Assembly: GCF_019355055.1 (NCBI RefSeq)
Contig: NZ_CP048411.1
Coordinates: 620,001-684,000 of the forward strand
Origin: Pseudomonas sp. MTM4
Lineage (GTDB): Bacteria; Pseudomonadota; Gammaproteobacteria; Pseudomonadales; Pseudomonadaceae
Length of the DNA: 64,000 bases
Direction: 5' to 3'
The notes under the pieces are model-generated. The model saw only the letters and a list, made by a program, of their open reading frames with translations, was not told where the DNA came from and searched no databases. Shown one piece after another: positions 55,032 to 63,883 of the stretch; positions within the stretch are counted from its first letter, which is position 1; each line of letters opens with the position of its first letter. Position numbers and translations under genes: made by a program.

Positions 55032-55592
55032 ATGAGTGACTTTTTGCATATGGAAGGGCAGATTCGCGAATGCTTAGGCCGGGTCGTATACACCCACAAA
55101 ACGCATGAAAAAATGGCGGATCGGTGTGCAGCTCGCCTGCAGCACCTGAAGATTTCGCAGATAGTAATCTCAGCACTGACGGCCTCAGGGGCTTTGATCG
55201 CAGCGATTTTAGGCCCCGACTGGGCGAAAATTGCCACCGCTGTCCTTTCTCTACTTGCTTTACTGCTGTCTGGGTACATGAAAGGATTTGATCCCGGCGG
55301 AACTGCACAAAAGCATCGTGATGCGGCTGCCCGTATCTGGCCTATCCGAGAGTCCTACCTATCCTTACTCACTGATTTGAAGGCCGGAGCGATCAACTAC
55401 CACAAAGCGGCGGAGCGTCGAGATGAGCTGCAGGAACAGCTTGCTATTATCTATAAGGGCGCGCCGCAGACGGATGCAAAGGCCTATGCGAAGGCTCAGA
55501 AAGCACTTAAGTTCAACGAGGAGTTCACGTTCTCTGACGAAGAAATCGACTGCTTCCTGCCGGCATCGCTGCGTAGTGAGAAAAGCTCATGA
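55032..55592 (+). CDS. SLATT-domain two-transmembrane effector (CBASS-like)
   Basis: A 186-aa protein with two hydrophobic helices close together (about 41-61 and 66-84, joined by GPDWAK), a conserved N-terminal helix (YTHKTHEKMADRC) and a long C-terminal helical part. This is the SLATT (SMODS and SLOG-associated two-TM effector) pattern. Such effectors are predicted to form membrane pores when a nucleotide second messenger is made. Its stop overlaps the start of the CD-NTase gene by 4 bp (ATGA), which couples their translation. Confidence 0.85.
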   Translation: MSDFLHMEGQIRECLGRVVYTHKTHEKMADRCAARLQHLKISQIVISALTASGALIAAILGPDWAKIATAVLSLLALLLSGYMKGFDPGGTAQKHRDAAARIWPIRESYLSLLTDLKAGAINYHKAAERRDELQEQLAIIYKGAPQTDAKAYAKAQKALKFNEEFTFSDEEIDCFLPASLRSEKSS

Positions 55593-57127
55593 AGCAGGTC
55601 ACCTACTCTGCCGATCGGTTCATTAATCAGCTTGCCTTCACACTCGACATTCCTGACGAACGCTACGCGTCTGCCGATCGAAGCTATCGTTCCATTTGCG
55701 ATTGGCTGGAACGGCCAGAATCCCGTTTTGCGCAAGTGTATATAAACGCTTATACCCAAGGATCTTTTCGACTTGGCACGGTGATTCGCCCCTTGAATGG
55801 CGAGGAGCATTACGATCTGGATGTTGTCTGCGAGTTTGGTGCCAGCAAAACATCGAGCACTCAGAAGCAACTTTTCGACGACTTGGGCCATGAGCTCAAA
55901 TTGTACGCAGCACGGTATTCGATGGGAGCTCCATCTGGTTGGGATCGTTGCTGGACGTTGAACTACGCCGATGCTGCCCAGTTTCATATGGATCTTCTGC
56001 CATCTATTCCGGACGGCCAGCGGCAACGCACGCTACGGGAGGCACGAAAGTTGTCTCTTGAGTATGTGGACAAGTCCATTTCAATTACTGATAGAAATCA
56101 CCCTCGATATCAGCAGTACACCGACGACTGGCCATCTAGTAATCCCAACGGATACGCCGATTGGTTCATGGCTCGGATGGAGGTCGCATTCAATGAACGA
56201 CGCCGTGCCATGGCGCTCAACGAAGCGAAAGCCGACGTCGCGGACATTCCCGCATTCCGGGTCAAAACCCCTTTGCAGTCGGCAATCCAGATTCTGAAGC
56301 GGCATCGCGACTTGTGCTTTTCCGAGCAGCCCGATGGTCGACCTTCATCAATCGTCATATCGACGCTTGCCGCTCATGCATATCAGCAAGAGGCCACGGT
56401 CACCGGGGCGCTCTTCAGTATTCTCGCTTCGATGGACCGGTACATTGAAGTTAGAGGGCAAACATATTGGATCGCCAATCCTTCTGACCCTCGGGAGAAT
56501 TTTGCTGACGCGTGGGAAGCAGAGCCGGAGCGAAAGCTGGCATTTGATGACTGGCTCGATACAGCGCGCAAGGACTTTGAGCGGGCCGGAGAAACTGAGG
56601 ATCTGGCTCAAATGATCGATTTGCTTTCTCCCCGACTCGGTCGCGAGTTGTTGGAGAAGGCTGCAACTCGGCATAGCCCTGGCGCTGTCGCTAAGTCAGT
56701 TGCTACACGTCGACTTCATGGAGTGATGCAGCGTGTGTTTGATGCCCCGCACCGTAAACCAGTGGCCTGGCCGACGGTGCCTCAAGGGAGCGTGAGCCTC
56801 TCCGGCGCGATGAGCAGGGCTGGTTTCCGACCGACTGCTGTAGCTAGCAATGGGGCCGCAGTACCGATCGGGAGTTCGCTACGCTTCGAGGCAAAAACCA
56901 ATCTTGTTTGGCCATATAAGGTTTTCTGGCAGGTTGTGAATACCGGACCTGCAGCCCTCAGGGCGAATGATTTAAGAGGTGGCTTCTTAGAGGGGACAGT
57001 CTCAGCCGGCAACTTAGTCAGAAACGAACGGGCATCTTATAAAGGCTCGCACACGATTGAGTGTTTTATCGTCAAAGATGGGTATTGCGCAGCTCGAAGT
57101 GGCCCCTTTATCGTAAATATTGGCTAA
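55589..57127 (+). CDS. CD-NTase (SMODS nucleotidyltransferase) with C-terminal AGS-C sensor domain
   Basis: A 512-aa cGAS/DncV-like nucleotidyltransferase. The active-site motif GSFRLGT (58-64) is followed by DLD (Asp76/Asp78) and a third acidic residue Asp135 in FHMDLLP. The helical part follows, and residues about 430-512 match the AGS-C sensor (RFEAKTNLVWPYKVFWQVVN in parts, YKGSHTIECFIVKDG, ARSG). In CBASS such enzymes make cyclic oligonucleotides on infection. No Cap2/Cap3 (E1/E2, JAB) genes accompany it, so this is a minimal type-I-like system. The AGS-C tail suggests extra ligand sensing. The product nucleotide is unknown. Confidence 0.88.
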   Translation: MKQVTYSADRFINQLAFTLDIPDERYASADRSYRSICDWLERPESRFAQVYINAYTQGSFRLGTVIRPLNGEEHYDLDVVCEFGASKTSSTQKQLFDDLGHELKLYAARYSMGAPSGWDRCWTLNYADAAQFHMDLLPSIPDGQRQRTLREARKLSLEYVDKSISITDRNHPRYQQYTDDWPSSNPNGYADWFMARMEVAFNERRRAMALNEAKADVADIPAFRVKTPLQSAIQILKRHRDLCFSEQPDGRPSSIVISTLAAHAYQQEATVTGALFSILASMDRYIEVRGQTYWIANPSDPRENFADAWEAEPERKLAFDDWLDTARKDFERAGETEDLAQMIDLLSPRLGRELLEKAATRHSPGAVAKSVATRRLHGVMQRVFDAPHRKPVAWPTVPQGSVSLSGAMSRAGFRPTAVASNGAAVPIGSSLRFEAKTNLVWPYKVFWQVVNTGPAALRANDLRGGFLEGTVSAGNLVRNERASYKGSHTIECFIVKDGYCAARSGPFIVNIG

Positions 57128-57155
57128 GTCTGTTGATGTAGTTAATGTCGGTTAC

Positions 57156-57713
57156 CTACGCAGCTCGTATGTGGGCGGCCAGCGCAGAGGCTAGCTCAAC
57201 GTAAGATATTGCATCACTTTCGCTTAAATTCAGCTCTTCGGCATGCGCCGCTTTGTTGCGGAGCTGCTTAAGTTTATTGAAAGTTTCTAATTGTTTTGTG
57301 TCGATAACCTTGCACTGAAGTAAGTAATCTCCAAGTTTTGGATAATTTCTGAAGGTATCACTCGGAGGCTGATTCCAAAATGAGCTCGCGACTGCCGTTG
57401 CGGCGGTCTCTACCTCTAGCCAGGCTTCCATGATTGCAGCTCGTGTTGAGAAGTTGACGAGCTGCAATAGTCTGTTTTGAGGCTGAGCTTGAGATGTTGT
57501 TGGGTTTCCTACATCTAGTATTGATGTGCCCGCCTCTGCTTTTAATTCGGCTACTGCTTCAGAGAACTCAATTTCTAGTTCCTTGTACTTGAGCTTCCGA
57601 AGTAGGGGAATTAGCTCTGTGATCGGTTTTTTAAGCATTAGCACAAGAAATATTGCTACGGCAGGCCAAGCTAGTGACTTGATTGTTACTGATGTGAAAG
57701 TAAGGACGTCCAT
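57156..57713 (-). CDS. Membrane-anchored protein with HEPN-like RNxxxH motif
   Basis: A 185-aa protein. Residues about 12-28 form one transmembrane helix (SLAWPAVAIFLVLMLKK), then a charged linker (about 35-62) and a helical C-terminal domain. That domain ends with KLKQLRNKAAHAEEL, where RNKAAH (152-157) fits the R-N-x-x-x-H RNase motif of HEPN domains, and a DUF4145-like neighbourhood is possible. It is convergent with the CD-NTase gene, 29 bp apart. Its base composition is visibly more A+T-rich than the catabolic genes, which suggests transfer. A membrane-tethered RNase effector or antitoxin-type partner is inference. Confidence 0.6.
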   Translation of the reverse strand: MDVLTFTSVTIKSLAWPAVAIFLVLMLKKPITELIPLLRKLKYKELEIEFSEAVAELKAEAGTSILDVGNPTTSQAQPQNRLLQLVNFSTRAAIMEAWLEVETAATAVASSFWNQPPSDTFRNYPKLGDYLLQCKVIDTKQLETFNKLKQLRNKAAHAEELNLSESDAISYVELASALAAHIRAA

Positions 57714-58319
57714 GTTTGATTTTTATTCCTTCTAACTCAACCTTTGGCTAAGGAGCGGCCGCTTGCGGACGTCCCAAGTTAGCGAAGCGGTTTATGTCCA
57801 ATTCCAAGTAAGCGACACAGCGGGGCCGCCACTTATGTCTGATAACGTTCCTTGTCCATGGATAACTCTTTCAGCAGCATACAGGGCGCGGTGGAGACGC
57901 GACATAAGGCGGGAAGAAAAAGCGACATGGTCTGCACAGAGATTACGAAGTCGGTAGCAGCGTGTCCATGGTCTGTTTTAGCCGGCTACTGGTGCTCGTG
58001 ACGAGGAATTAACGGCAGCTTTTGGCCCGTTAGCTGCCTGTCATCACTGTCAGCTATCCGGTCAGAAGCCCTATGACTGCCGATGCACTACAGAATTGCT
58101 ACTGATGCCGCTGTCCCACACCTGCAATGTGGTCATGTCAGGAGCCGGCTATGCGTTCTTGGGGTCAGATGAAAGACCATCGTGGGGCGAAGCGGTCACT
58201 CCGTGCCTGTTGAGACCTGGCAAGCCCACCGTCGGCAACAGCTCGGCGCCGTTGTCTCTGCACGACGCATCGCCCACCAGAAGAGCGCGGCTTGGCCAGG
58301 CTACAGATCAGGGAGTAGG
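57714..58319. other. Non-coding stretch between HEPN-like gene and LysR gene
   Basis: About 600 bp. No gene with family resemblance was found; the open frames are short or shadow-like. It contains two AAGCGACA copies (near 57812 and 57920) and a GGCAGCT/AGCTGCC inverted repeat near 58013, reminiscent of degraded insertion-sequence ends but not assignable. Confidence 0.35.
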
Positions 58320-59279
58320 TCAGCGAACCTTCTCGCTCCGGTCGATTGGCAGTCTTTCCCGCCAGCGGTCCCATGGAGGAATGGGCGTCACCGTCTCGGA
58401 CAGATAATCGATAAAAACCTGTACCTTGAGCGTGCTGAGCTGACGTTCGCGGGTCAATACATAAAGTTCGCGGCGGCCGGGCATGACCTCGCAGCGCCAT
58501 GGCTGGAGCAGTTCCACCAGAGCGCCCTTGGCCAAGTCCTCGGCGACCAGCCATGTGGGAAACATGATTATGCCCTGGCCTAGGAGCGCCGCCCTTAACA
58601 AGCTTCCAGCGTCGTTACTGGCGAGACTGCCTTCTAACTCATAAGCGGCCTCCGCCACCATGCCGCCCCGCTGAAAATACCAGCGCTGGCGGCCAAGTTC
58701 GCCCTGATAGATAAGGCAGTCGTGCTCCAGGAGCGCCTCGGGGGTCTCCGGTGTCCCTCGCCTTGCCAGGTAGCCGGGCGATGCAGCGACGACATAGTTC
58801 ATCGGCGCAAGCCGCCGTGCGACCAGCGACGAGTCTGATAAGTTACCGACCCGGAAGGTAACGTCATGACCTTCGCGCACCGGATCGACAACGCGATCGT
58901 TCAAAAACAGCTCTGCCTTGATGCCCGGATAGCGGCGCTGAAAGTCGTAAAGCAATGGCACGATTTGATGCTGACCGAAGGCGGCCGGGGCATTGATGCG
59001 CAACACACCGCTGGGCTCGGCCTGCGGTTGACTCAATGCTTCGGTGGCCATATCGAGACGTTCAAGAATGTCGCGCACCTCTTCGTAATACCGTCGGCCT
59101 GCCTCTGTCAAAGTGACTGCACGAGTGTGCCGGTAGAGCAACGGCTGACCGACGGATTCCTCCAGTCCTCTAATCTGACGCGAGATTGACGACACCGCGC
59201 GATGGAAGTGATGCGCAGCGGCGGTAAAGCTGCCGGTGGCAGCGACGCGCTCGAACACGAGCAAGGCGTTAAGGTCCAT
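58320..59279 (-). CDS. LysR-family transcriptional regulator
   Basis: A 319-aa LysR (ATG 59279). HTH GSFTAAAHHFHRAVSSISRQ (about 16-35), YRHTRAVTLTEAG, then effector domain with the FNDR-like LFLNDRVVDPVREGHDVTFRVG. The branch is that of DsdC/AaeR-like regulators. It is divergent from the PRISE-like SDR gene at 59420, with 140 bp between, and most likely regulates it. Confidence 0.92.
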   Translation of the reverse strand: MDLNALLVFERVAATGSFTAAAHHFHRAVSSISRQIRGLEESVGQPLLYRHTRAVTLTEAGRRYYEEVRDILERLDMATEALSQPQAEPSGVLRINAPAAFGQHQIVPLLYDFQRRYPGIKAELFLNDRVVDPVREGHDVTFRVGNLSDSSLVARRLAPMNYVVAASPGYLARRGTPETPEALLEHDCLIYQGELGRQRWYFQRGGMVAEAAYELEGSLASNDAGSLLRAALLGQGIIMFPTWLVAEDLAKGALVELLQPWRCEVMPGRRELYVLTRERQLSTLKVQVFIDYLSETVTPIPPWDRWRERLPIDRSEKVR

Positions 59280-59419
59280 TGTTTGGGTCTCGTTATGTTG
59301 CGTGAAACGCAATAAAGATTTGCGATTTTTTCGATTGTAGCAACGAGCCCTCTCCACCAGACTTCATTCATCGATCTGGCGTGAAGCTGGATTTACACAT
59401 ATCAACAAAGGGTTTGATC

Positions 59420-60478
59420 ATGCGTAAAGGTACAGCGCTCGTCGTTGGCGCCACCGGTATTACCGGTGGCAATCTGGCTACTTATCTGGTGGCCAGTGGG
59501 TGGTCTGTTTATGGTCTGTCTCGCCGGGCCACTGAGCAGAGCGGGGTCATTCCTGTTGCTGTCGACCTGCTGGACAAGCAGGCCGCCGAGCAGGCGTTAG
59601 CGGGCCTGCCAATCACCCATGTCTTCTATTGCACCTGGGTTCGGCGCGAAAACGAAAAAGCTAACGTCGAGGCCAACAGCGCAATGATGCGCAACCTGTT
59701 CGAGGCGCTCGATAGCGCTAACCTGGAGCACGCCTCGCTAGTGACAGGCACTAAGCAATATCTGGGATCGTTCGAAGCCTACGGTAGCGGGCGTACCGAG
59801 ACTCCATTCCGGGAGTCCGAGCCACGTGTACCGGGCGATAACTTCTACTACGCACAGGAAGACGTGCTGTTCGATGCCGCCAAGCGTTACAACTTTGCTT
59901 GGAACGTGCACCGCCCGCATACGGTGATTGGATACGCCCGAGGCAATGTCATGAACATGGGCACGACGCTGGCAGTTTATGCGTCGATCTGTAAAGCGAC
60001 CGGTCAGCCGTTCGTGTTCCCAGGTTCACAGACGCAGTGGAATGCGCTGACTGACATGACCGATGCCCTGGTTCTGGCGCGACAGCTCGAGTGGGCGGCG
60101 ACCACGCCGGGCGCAGCGAATCAGGCCTTCAACACGGTCAATGGGGACGTCTTCCGCTGGCGTCGCATGTGGCGCGAGATCGGCGAATATTTCGGTCTTG
60201 AGGTGGCAGACTGCCCCGAGACGCCGCAGCCGCTGGAGCATGAGATGACGGACGCAGGATCGGTGTGGCGTGAGATTGCCCAGCGGCACGACTTGGCTGA
60301 GCCGGACATCGAAAAGCTGGTTTCTTGGTGGCACACCGACGCCGATCTGGGCCGCGAGCAGGAATGCGTTAACGACACCACCAAGTCGCGCGATTTTGGT
60401 TTCGACCACTTCCGCGAGACGCGCGGCGCCTTTTTCGACCTGTTCGATCGCCTACGAGCCGAAAGGATCATCCCCTGA
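59420..60478 (+). CDS. PRISE-like (progesterone 5-beta-reductase/iridoid synthase-like) SDR
   Basis: A 352-aa atypical/extended SDR from ATG 59420. ALVVGATGITGGNLATYLV (about 5-23) is the NADPH motif, followed by GLSRR, and VFYCTWVRRENEKANVEAN in parts. VTGTKQYLGSFEAYG and DNFYYAQEDVLFDAAKR hold the catalytic Lys and Tyr in the unusual PRISE order. The fold and motifs match enzymes that reduce enones (1,4-reduction) with NADPH. LysR lies divergent. Its role in bacteria is not known; enone or steroid/terpene substrates are possible. Confidence 0.82.
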   Translation: MRKGTALVVGATGITGGNLATYLVASGWSVYGLSRRATEQSGVIPVAVDLLDKQAAEQALAGLPITHVFYCTWVRRENEKANVEANSAMMRNLFEALDSANLEHASLVTGTKQYLGSFEAYGSGRTETPFRESEPRVPGDNFYYAQEDVLFDAAKRYNFAWNVHRPHTVIGYARGNVMNMGTTLAVYASICKATGQPFVFPGSQTQWNALTDMTDALVLARQLEWAATTPGAANQAFNTVNGDVFRWRRMWREIGEYFGLEVADCPETPQPLEHEMTDAGSVWREIAQRHDLAEPDIEKLVSWWHTDADLGREQECVNDTTKSRDFGFDHFRETRGAFFDLFDRLRAERIIP

Positions 60479-60714
60479 GATGGGAAGGGTGCGGAACGAG
60501 CTCGAGCAGTATTGGGCGATCTGCTAGGTCGGTTAGCCGATCCTGCGGATCGCCAGGGCTGCTCGCATTCAAAAGCCTTACTGGCATGGAAAGAACCCTT
60601 CGTTCGCCTTGAGTCGAAAGTAGGCCGTTCCCGACGACCGCTTCCTCACCGATTGCAGCCCTTCGCTAGTAGCTTGCAAGCCAAACCTTGTAGGGATTCA
60701 GCTTCTCCCCGGCG

Positions 60715-61617
60715 TTAGCGTCTGAATTCCTTCATTCCCCCAAGTATTCTTCGTGTGTCGCTGGCAGGGGGAAGACCAAATACCCTCGCGTAATCCCGAC
60801 TAAATTGTGTGGGACTTTCATAGCCCACTTCGAAAGCCGCAGCCGTAACGCTTTTGCCGCTGGCCACCATGAGCATCCGCGCTTGGAGCAGACGCACGCG
60901 CTTTTGATATTGCAACGGGCTTAAGGTTGTCACCGCTTTGAAGTGGCGGTGAAAGGCCGAGACGCTCATCGCCGCCTTCTGCGCCAGACTGTCAACCCTG
61001 ATGGGCTCGGCAAAATCTCGACGGATCCACTGGATGGCCTGATTCACTCGGGCCATGGCGGTATCCGGCGCTGCGATTTCTCGCAACATCCAGCCGTGCG
61101 GGCCTTGCAACACGCGAAACAGAATCTCGCGTTCGTACGCAGGCGCCAGGGCCGCGATGGCGTCGGGATTGCCCATCAGTCGCAACAGCCGCACCCAGGC
61201 ATCCATCAGCTCGGGCGTGACGGCGGCCACCGAGAAACCAGGGTCACCTTCATGACGCCCGACAGGTTTGGGCAAGTCCGTAAGCAGCGCCGATAACACG
61301 GTGGGATCGAGCGTCAGGCTTACCGCCAAGTAGGGTTCGCCTGATGCGGCAGGGTGCACCGTGCCCACCGCGGGCAACTCGATGGACATGACGAAATAGG
61401 TCGCCGGGTCATACCGCAGCGTGCTGTCGCCCACGGTCATCGTTTTGCTGCCTTGCAGGATCAGGTTGATCATCGGGTCATAGACCGCCGCCAGCATATG
61501 CTCAGGAATCTTGCCCTGAACCATGGCGACGCGCGGAATGCCCGTCTCTGTGCGGCGGTTTTCGGCCTTGGCGGCTAGAGTGCGGAGTTCGTTCAGTTGG
61601 TCGTTCATGCTGGCCAT
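60715..61617 (-). CDS. AraC-family regulator (AraC_N plus HTH)
   Basis: A 300-aa protein: N-terminal AraC_N domain (PF06719-type; PRVAMVQGKIPEHMLAAVYDP in parts, LILQGSKTMTVG) and two C-terminal HTH motifs (MSVSAFHRHFKAVTTLSPLQYQKRVRLL in parts; AAFEVGYESPTQFSRDYARVFG in parts). ATG 61617 and 61608 are both possible starts. It is divergent from the SDR-VOC-reductase operon at 61747. Regulators of this kind usually control a divergent aldo-keto reductase or SDR gene. Confidence 0.93.
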   Translation of the reverse strand: MASMNDQLNELRTLAAKAENRRTETGIPRVAMVQGKIPEHMLAAVYDPMINLILQGSKTMTVGDSTLRYDPATYFVMSIELPAVGTVHPAASGEPYLAVSLTLDPTVLSALLTDLPKPVGRHEGDPGFSVAAVTPELMDAWVRLLRLMGNPDAIAALAPAYEREILFRVLQGPHGWMLREIAAPDTAMARVNQAIQWIRRDFAEPIRVDSLAQKAAMSVSAFHRHFKAVTTLSPLQYQKRVRLLQARMLMVASGKSVTAAAFEVGYESPTQFSRDYARVFGLPPASDTRRILGGMKEFRR

Positions 61618-61746
61618 GCTGAATGGCGGAACAGGAGCAGTGCAAGCAAAAAGCAGAAACAGGCAGGTTTCGAGTAGGAACGGCTGCGTTCGCGATGAGG
61701 ACGCCCCTTAGTGTGGAGGCTCATTCAACCAGTCATGGAGCACGTC

Positions 61747-62490
61747 ATGGGCGTTATCGTCATTACCGGAGGCAGTCGAGGGATTGGTGCCAGTGCAGCG
61801 GAACATGCGGCCCGCCACGGCATGAGCGTCATCCTCACCTACAACCAGCATCCGGACGCCGCGGATGAGGTGGTGCGACGCATCGAGCAAGCGGGCGGCA
61901 AGGCCGTTGCGCTCAAGCTCGACGTGGCGAATGTCGGGAGTTTCGAGGCGTTCCGGGAGGCGGTCCTCGCTGCGCTCCATGACACTTGGGGTACAACCAC
62001 CCTCGCAGGTTTGGTGAATAACGCCGGTTACGGCCTGTTCAATCCGTTGGCATCTGTCAGCGAGGCGCAATTTGATGGTCTATTTAATGTTCATCTCAAA
62101 GGGCCTTTCTTTCTGACGCAGACCTTGCTGCCGCTACTGGAAGAAAACGCCAGCATCGTCAACCTGACCAGTGCCACCACCCGCGTGGCCACGGCTGGGG
62201 TGGCGCCTTATGCGGCGTTCAAGGGGGGGCTGGAGGTGCTTACACGCTATATGGCCAAGGAGTTCGGTGATCGGCGTATCCGTGCCAATGCTGTTTCCCC
62301 TGGGGCGATTCGAACCGAGTTGGGCGGCGGGCTCAATGACGAGTTCGAGGCGATGCTGGCTGCGCAAACGGCGCTGGGCAGAGTCGGTGAGCCAGAGGAT
62401 GTGGCTCGGGTCATCGTCATGTTGCTGATGGAAGAGGGCGCTTGGATCAACGCCCAGAGCATTGAAGTCGCGGGCGGCTACATCATCTGA
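61747..62490 (+). CDS. Short-chain dehydrogenase/reductase (SDR)
   Basis: A 247-aa SDR. GGAG at proper spacing favours ATG 61747. TGGSRGIG (about 7-14), NNAGYGLFN, NLTSATTRVATAGVAPYAAFKGG with the Tyr-x-x-x-Lys (YAAFK), and VSPGAIRTELGGG follow. The ATG-proximal TGGSRGIG Arg favours NADPH. First of a three-gene plus-strand operon facing the AraC gene. Confidence 0.9.
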   Translation: MGVIVITGGSRGIGASAAEHAARHGMSVILTYNQHPDAADEVVRRIEQAGGKAVALKLDVANVGSFEAFREAVLAALHDTWGTTTLAGLVNNAGYGLFNPLASVSEAQFDGLFNVHLKGPFFLTQTLLPLLEENASIVNLTSATTRVATAGVAPYAAFKGGLEVLTRYMAKEFGDRRIRANAVSPGAIRTELGGGLNDEFEAMLAAQTALGRVGEPEDVARVIVMLLMEEGAWINAQSIEVAGGYII

Positions 62491-62507
62491 GCAATAGAGG
62501 ACCTGTC

Positions 62508-62909
62508 ATGCTGGATCATATTTTTCTGTCTGTGAGCGACATAGAGCGCTCCATCCGTTTCTACGAAGCGGCCTTGATGCCGCTCGATATCACCGCGCGC
62601 CTGGACTACGACGGCAAGGACGGCCCACCTGGGCATCCGGACCTGAAAGGCTTCGGCGCCAACGGCCGTATGTTTTTCTGGTTGCGCCAGGGTGTAGTCG
62701 AAGGCCGAGCGGTGCATGTCGGTTTTGTAGCAAACAGCAAAGCCCAAGTCGAAGCTGCCTATGCGGCCGCATTGGCCCAGGGCGCGGTCGATAATGGCGC
62801 ACCGAGCGCACGCCTGCATTACGACCCAAATTACTATGCCGCTAACGTCCTGGATCCAGACGGCTACAGCCTGGAGTTCGTCTACAAGAACTGGCAGCAC
62901 GTCCAATGA
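62508..62909 (+). CDS. VOC-family (glyoxalase/bleomycin-resistance fold) protein
   Basis: A 133-aa protein. MLDHIFLSVSDIERSIRFYE at the N-terminus and YYAANVLDPDGYSLEFVYKN at the C-terminus carry the His and Glu of the VOC metal site. It lies 17 bp after the SDR and overlaps the next gene by 4 bp (ATGA). VOC proteins act as isomerases, dioxygenases or binding proteins; specificity is unknown. Confidence 0.88.
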   Translation: MLDHIFLSVSDIERSIRFYEAALMPLDITARLDYDGKDGPPGHPDLKGFGANGRMFFWLRQGVVEGRAVHVGFVANSKAQVEAAYAAALAQGAVDNGAPSARLHYDPNYYAANVLDPDGYSLEFVYKNWQHVQ

Positions 62910-63883
62910 AGACATTAATGATTTATGGCGCAACCGGCTACATGGGGCGCATGGCGGCCGAGTATGCCGTAGCGCAGGGACTGAAGATTGTCATTGCCGG
63001 GCGCAATCACGACAAGCTGCGCGTTCTGGCTGCACAACTGGACGTTCCTTACCGCGTATTCACGCCCGATGCCCGAACAGCCGAATCCCTCGAAGGCGTT
63101 GGCGTACTGGTGAACTTCGCCGGGCCCTTCGCGCAAACGGCCGATGCCTTGATGCGGGGCTGTATCGAGGCTGGCGTCGACTATCTGGATATCACGGCCG
63201 AGATCAATGTGTACCGGTTGGCTGAGCGATTGGGCGCTGAGGCGGCCGAGTCGGGCGTCATGCTGCTGCCTGGCGTTGGCTGGGACGTGGTGCCGACAGA
63301 CTGCCTCGCAGTGCATATTGCTCGCCGTGTGCAGGATCCGCATTCACTCTGCATCGCACTTCAGGTCGCGGGTTCTATGTCGCGTGGATCGGCCCGCAGT
63401 GTAAGCGAAATCATTGGTGCGGGACTTCTGGCTCGGATTGACGGGGAGCTTGTGGCAACACCCGATGCGCAACCGCGGCACTTCGATTTTGGCGACGGCC
63501 TGGAACTGTGTGCACCGCTGTCGTTCGGTGACTTGGTCACTGGCTGGCACTCCACCGGCATTCCCAACATATCCATGTTCGTGCATTTCTCTGGCGATCC
63601 CTTTCCAGATGGAGATCTTTCACAGGTCCCCGAGGGTCCGGACGCGCAACAACGTGAAGCTCATCGCGCCCGAGCAGTGGCCGAGGTGACCGGCGCTGAC
63701 GGCACTGTCGCGCGTTCAGTGATCGAAACCGTCAATGGCTACACCTACACGCCGCTTGCGGCAGTAGAGGCGGCACGCCGGGTAATGAGTGGTGAACGAC
63801 GGCCGGGTTTCGAGACGCCAGCAAAGCTGCTGGGCGTCGGATTCGCCAAGAGCATCGCCGGTACGGCTATCACTGATCGCTGA
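62906..63883 (+). CDS. Saccharopine-dehydrogenase-like/trans-acting enoyl reductase family protein
   Basis: A 325-aa protein with an N-terminal NAD(P) Rossmann motif MIYGATGYMGRMAAEYA (about 5-21), then ARTAESLEGVGVLVNFAGPFA and DYLDITAEINVY, the pattern of saccharopine-dehydrogenase-like NADP-binding proteins (trans-acting enoyl reductases). MLLPGVGWDVVPTDCLA follows. It is coupled by ATGA to the VOC gene. It may reduce an enone or enoyl intermediate handled by the operon. The real substrate is unknown. Confidence 0.85.
   Translation: MKTLMIYGATGYMGRMAAEYAVAQGLKIVIAGRNHDKLRVLAAQLDVPYRVFTPDARTAESLEGVGVLVNFAGPFAQTADALMRGCIEAGVDYLDITAEINVYRLAERLGAEAAESGVMLLPGVGWDVVPTDCLAVHIARRVQDPHSLCIALQVAGSMSRGSARSVSEIIGAGLLARIDGELVATPDAQPRHFDFGDGLELCAPLSFGDLVTGWHSTGIPNISMFVHFSGDPFPDGDLSQVPEGPDAQQREAHRARAVAEVTGADGTVARSVIETVNGYTYTPLAAVEAARRVMSGERRPGFETPAKLLGVGFAKSIAGTAITDR

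Noticed and set aside
57760..57960. Possible insertion-sequence end because of repeated AAGCGACA and GACATAAG words
   Set aside because: No paired terminal repeat or transposase fragment could be found; too weak to call.
58096..58407. 103-codon plus-strand frame before the LysR gene
   Set aside because: It runs into the 3' end of the LysR gene and has no family likeness; probably random open frame.
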